Assembly: GCA_028820655.1 (NCBI GenBank)
Contig: JAPPIK010000061.1
Coordinates: 50,337 to 114,336, forward strand
Direction: 5' to 3'
DNA: 64,000 nucleotides
From: Candidatus Poribacteria bacterium
GTDB taxonomy: Bacteria; Poribacteria; WGA-4E; JAJDTR01
The stretch's first letter is position 1. Every line of letters begins with the position of its first letter. The translations under genes and the position numbers were made by a program. This document shows positions 60,944-64,000 of this stretch, one piece after another. The notes beneath the pieces are model-generated. The model had not been told where the DNA came from, searched no databases, and was given only the letters and a program-made list of their open reading frames with translations.

Positions 60944-62089
60944 ATGGACAGTCAAGAGAAGTACGGTGTATTAATCATCGGCGGAAATCGATCGCATCAG
61001 GAAGGCTATTCGCGCACTTTCGCCGCGGACCCGCGATGTCGACTCATCGCGTCGGCAGATGAGCGAGATGCGCCACCCGATCGTGTTGAGTTGAATCGCG
61101 CACTTGCCGAAGAATTGGACATTCCTTACATACCGGACTTGGAAGAGGCGTTGGCGCGAGACGACGTGCATATTGTTTGCTCATGTGTAGAGACCGAGCG
61201 GCGCGGGCGCGTGGGCGCTCGGTGTGCGGAGGCGGGGAAGCACGTCTATCTGGACAAACCGCTTGCGTTGAACCCCGAAGACGCGGCGAAGATTGTAGCG
61301 GCGGTGAAGCGAGCCGGCGTCCGCACCCAGATGTACTCTAACATTCACGATCCGGCGGCGCAAGCCGCGCGGCAGGCGTTGAATCGCGGGGACATCGGCG
61401 AACTTCGCGCCATTCATTGCGATGTGGTTTTTGCCAAGGGGCACCCGGGGTCTGCGCCGGTGGGCACCAGGCGCGTAGAAAAACCTAGTGTGGAACGTTA
61501 CACCTTTGTCGATGCCAAGCGGGAGATGTTTGACATCGGCGTCTATGCCGTCGCTATGGTGAACTGGTTGACTCGCAAGAAGGTAAAGACTGTGTACGCG
61601 AATACCGGCAATTACTTCTTCAAGGGACACTTCGATCGCGATGTGGAGGATTTCGGAGTAATAGTGTTAACATTGGAGGACGGTGTTACCGCGACGGTCG
61701 CCGGTGGTCGATTTGGATGGCTGAGTCACCCTCAAGGCGGTATGCGAGGGTTGCACCTGGTCGGGACGCGGGACACATTGACATTTGATCCTTCTAAATC
61801 TCATCTGGAAGTTTTCGCCGATGAACCCGTTTTTCAGCCGCCACCGCCTCATCCCTTGGATCCGACGGGAATGTGGGGAAGTACCCAAACCGAATCCACC
61901 GGACCACCGAAACGACAATGGGTTTCCGTTAATGACGCGCAGGGTCGAGACGAAATTGCCTCGTTTGTCGACTGTGTCGAAAACGGTGTGGAAAGTGAAA
62001 TGAACGCCGAAATGGCGGCACCGTCGATTTCGGTAATTACGGCGGCGTTTCAGTCGGCAGCAACCGGGAAGGTTGTGGAGCTCGGCTAA
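60944..62089 (+). CDS. Gfo/Idh/MocA family oxidoreductase
   Basis: 381 residues. The N-terminal Rossmann region reads GVLIIGGNRSHQEGYSRTF; the first motif is GGNRSH rather than the usual GxGxxG, which may alter cofactor binding. CVETERRGRVGARCAEAGKHVYLDKPLALNPED holds the conserved lysine-proline (DKP). YTFVDAKREMFDIGVYAVAMVNW follows the family pattern. GGGGAG precedes ATG 60944. It is coupled to the short 60487-60942 gene. Confidence 0.87.
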   Translation: MDSQEKYGVLIIGGNRSHQEGYSRTFAADPRCRLIASADERDAPPDRVELNRALAEELDIPYIPDLEEALARDDVHIVCSCVETERRGRVGARCAEAGKHVYLDKPLALNPEDAAKIVAAVKRAGVRTQMYSNIHDPAAQAARQALNRGDIGELRAIHCDVVFAKGHPGSAPVGTRRVEKPSVERYTFVDAKREMFDIGVYAVAMVNWLTRKKVKTVYANTGNYFFKGHFDRDVEDFGVIVLTLEDGVTATVAGGRFGWLSHPQGGMRGLHLVGTRDTLTFDPSKSHLEVFADEPVFQPPPPHPLDPTGMWGSTQTESTGPPKRQWVSVNDAQGRDEIASFVDCVENGVESEMNAEMAAPSISVITAAFQSAATGKVVELG

Positions 62090-62165
62090 CGAATTCTTGG
62101 AAATCCGGGCAAAGCCAATTTCAATTTCTACCCCGTGGACAGATGGGGACATCGTAGGAGGAGTT

Positions 62166-62810
62166 ATGGTGCGTGTTGTATTGGTTACAGTCGCAATGGT
62201 GTGTGCAGCGGTTACCCAAGTTTCCGCAGGGCAAATGGAAGATGTCGTTTACCTTGAGAATGGAGGCATCGTGCGGGGAACGATTCTGGAGCAGATTCCT
62301 GACAAGTCGTTGAAGATAAAGCGGGGGGACGGCAAAGAATTCAAGTATAGGATGCGCGATATTGTGAGAATTACAAGGGAGCCCGTCCTAGGTTCGCGAA
62401 CTTTTATCCAGAAGAAAAACCCCATGGTAGCGCTAGGCTTGTCGTTTCCGATCGTGGGCTCCGGACAATTCTACAATGGAGAGTACACGAAGGGGGTCGT
62501 GCAAATGGGTGCGGCAATCGTAGGTCTGGGGCTTGTACTCAGCGCGGGTGGCGACAACGTGGACAGTCCTGAGGGAAATCTTGACGCAGATAAGGACGAT
62601 TGGAGGAGTATCCCCGGGTATGTGCTTTTCGTCGGAGGGGCAATTTGGTCTCTGATTGACGCACCGATGTCAGCCAACAGAATCAACCGGCAGAATCGAC
62701 TGGCGTCACACGGGCATTTGATTGAACTTGATGGTGACCGAGCCACTGCTGGAATCGACCCCGTAACCTCGTACAAGAGATTGGGAACCCTGTTCACCCT
62801 TAGGTTCTAG
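62166..62810 (+). CDS. Exported membrane protein, DUF5683-like
   Basis: 214 residues from ATG 62166 (GGAGGAG four bases upstream). A signal peptide (VVLVTVAMVCAAVTQVSAG) is followed by a small beta domain, VVYLENGGIVRGTILEQIPD and LKIKRGDGKEFKYRMRDIV, seen in many envelope proteins of diderms. Two or three hydrophobic segments follow (ALGLSFPIVGSGQFYNGEY, AAIVGLGLVLSAG, GYVLFVGGAIWSLIDAP), a DUF5683-type layout. Likely inner membrane or envelope. Function unknown. Confidence 0.7.
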   Translation: MVRVVLVTVAMVCAAVTQVSAGQMEDVVYLENGGIVRGTILEQIPDKSLKIKRGDGKEFKYRMRDIVRITREPVLGSRTFIQKKNPMVALGLSFPIVGSGQFYNGEYTKGVVQMGAAIVGLGLVLSAGGDNVDSPEGNLDADKDDWRSIPGYVLFVGGAIWSLIDAPMSANRINRQNRLASHGHLIELDGDRATAGIDPVTSYKRLGTLFTLRF

Positions 62811-62909
62811 GCGGGATATTTTCGCATAGGACTATAATACTATCTTCCTAGAGTTGGCGATTTTAAGCGCTAACAAATAGCGTCAACCGGGGCTTTCCAA
62901 TGTGCGGGA

Positions 62910-62933
62910 GGGACATCCTCATCGTCCCTTTTT
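62910..62933 (+). terminator. Weak rho-independent terminator
   Basis: GGGAC, nine-base loop, GTCCC and TTTTT, 100 bases after the 62166-62810 stop. The stem is only five or six pairs. Confidence 0.45.
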
Positions 62934-62948
62934 CCCATCGGATGATCG

Positions 62949-64000
62949 TTAGAATCCGATTCGATACAGGAACTTGATGTTGCGTCCCGGTTCCGGCATA
63001 ACCTCTTTGATTCTTGAAAGGTGTTGCCGGTATTCCGTGTCGAGAAGGTTCTCAATAGCGAATACGAGCTGATGTTGAAGCCCCCAAACCGAGTACATGT
63101 ATTGGTATCCCAGATCGTACGCTATGTATCCGTCCGTAGGTTCCTCAAACTCGCTCAGTCGGTGCTGAGAATCTGAGAATCGCGCCGTCAGGTGAAAGTT
63201 CGACGATTCAGTCACGTATCGGAGCGATAATTTTCCGTTGAGGGGTGGGATCCGTTCGATGGGCATTTCACTGTCCTTTAAAGTCCCTCTAACGTGGCTC
63301 ATGCGAACCTGCACATGCACGCGTGGAACAATCTCGACGTCAACGCTTATCTCGGCGCCGTTGAGAACGGCATCCAGTCCCGTGTACTGATAAATCCACA
63401 GCCACCCCGCGGCGCCGCTTCCCCACTCCTTCTCACCGGTGTTTGCCGGAATAAGGTAACCGTAAATTTGATTGCTAAAAACGGCTAAGTCCGCTCTTAT
63501 CCGATTTCCCGAATAACGTAAAAACGCCTCCGTTCCCCAACCGTTCTCGGTGCCGAGTTCAGAGTTTCCGATCTCGTAGGAGTAAGCTGCAAGGTGGGGT
63601 CCATCCGAAAAGAGTTCCTCGATTCCCGGAGCGCGAAAGGTCTTCATCATCGTTGCGCCCGCCTTCAAATCGCCGGTCCAATGGTAGATGCTCGACACTG
63701 CGCCTGACACGCCCCCGAAGTTTCGGCGTCGTACCGTTCCCGCCTTGGTCACGGTGCCCGTCTTGAATGGTTCAACTCGCTTGAAGTCGTAGCGTACCGC
63801 ACCTTGCAGCGTGAAGTCGCTAACCTTCCTCTGATTAAAGTAGAAGCCCGCGATAGAAATCTCCCGTGTGTGCGGCGTCCAGTAGAATCCTCCGGTCGAA
63901 TGATCGCGATACTCGCTCCACACTCCGGCTATGGCGTCATCATTCAGATGAGCCAGCGCGGACACATTGGTGGTCAACGCATTAAACTCGACGCCGAGCC
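62949..64000 (-). CDS. TonB-dependent receptor, C-terminal beta-barrel (partial at right edge)
   Basis: The frame is open through the right edge, so about 350 C-terminal residues are present. FRAPGIEELFSDGPHLAAYS, the region GNSELGTENGWGTEAF, FSNQIYGYLIPANTG, AEISVDVEIVPRVHVQV and the end LVFAIENLLDTEYRQHLSRI with terminal phenylalanine RIGF are hallmark barrel strands. The plug and signal peptide lie outside. It imports a metal-chelate, vitamin or glycan in the outer membrane and shows that the cell has one. Confidence 0.9.
   Translation of the reverse strand, partial: LGVEFNALTTNVSALAHLNDDAIAGVWSEYRDHSTGGFYWTPHTREISIAGFYFNQRKVSDFTLQGAVRYDFKRVEPFKTGTVTKAGTVRRRNFGGVSGAVSSIYHWTGDLKAGATMMKTFRAPGIEELFSDGPHLAAYSYEIGNSELGTENGWGTEAFLRYSGNRIRADLAVFSNQIYGYLIPANTGEKEWGSGAAGWLWIYQYTGLDAVLNGAEISVDVEIVPRVHVQVRMSHVRGTLKDSEMPIERIPPLNGKLSLRYVTESSNFHLTARFSDSQHRLSEFEEPTDGYIAYDLGYQYMYSVWGLQHQLVFAIENLLDTEYRQHLSRIKEVMPEPGRNIKFLYRIGF

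Overview
The window is bacterial, dense and moderately GC-balanced, with short intergenic gaps, mostly Shine-Dalgarno starts and several TTG/GTG starts. It has a TonB-dependent receptor, so a diderm cell. It combines phytanoyl-CoA dioxygenase-like enzymes, Ldh-type and Gfo/Idh/MocA oxidoreductases, HpcH/HpaI aldolases, LamG proteins, a DUF6785-like membrane protein and TIR-TPR proteins, and is rich in short dispersed repeats. This resembles uncultured marine or sponge-associated lineages such as Candidatus Poribacteria. The lineage is inferred from gene content only; no rRNA, tRNA or CRISPR array was seen.

Layout. 1-4.1 kb: the end of a glycoside-hydrolase-like gene, a decayed MNT/HEPN module, an M81 peptidase-like gene, a MITE and an Ldh-type dehydrogenase. 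4.2-13.2 kb, minus strand: an SDR, two paralogous 1063-residue UvrD-type helicases each carrying an inserted DnaQ-type exonuclease, an Rpn-type nuclease and a second copy of the MITE. 13.2-30 kb: a catabolic region with a ceramidase-like protein, two tandem Ldh enzymes, three phytanoyl-CoA dioxygenase-like proteins, an acetamidase/formamidase, an SDR, an aldolase, an amidohydrolase and a hydantoinase/oxoprolinase HyuA-HyuB pair. 30.5-34.5 kb: a plus-strand sugar-acid cluster (mannonate dehydratase-like, aldolase, Gfo/Idh oxidoreductase, epimerase).

34.7-40 kb is the most unusual part. Two TIR-TPR genes flank a DUF433/DUF5615 toxin-antitoxin pair, all on the plus strand with short gaps. The second TIR-TPR protein continues into a TaqI-like target-recognition domain, the C-terminal half of an ABC-type ATPase (signature and Walker B, no Walker A) and a HEPN-like tail. 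This looks like a composite defence protein or a gene fusion made by deletion.

40-52 kb: an enolase-superfamily gene, a phosphatase and phosphoesterase/beta-propeller pair, a tandem duplication of a secreted LamG gene with its leader, another secreted protein and a large DUF6785-like membrane protein. 52-64 kb: a VIT/VWA protein with an STN-like domain, remnants of an ECF sigma factor and of a DNA methyltransferase, a sugar isomerase, a 2-hydroxyacid dehydrogenase, a STAS protein, Gfo/Idh genes, a small secreted membrane protein and the 3' part of a TonB-dependent receptor.

Three non-coding repeat classes run through the window: a MITE with 13-bp terminal inverted repeats and 8-bp target duplications; a dispersed repeat of about 36 bp beginning GGATCTCTATCGC; and short palindromes that carry a GTAG foot on the minus strand, as in REP elements.
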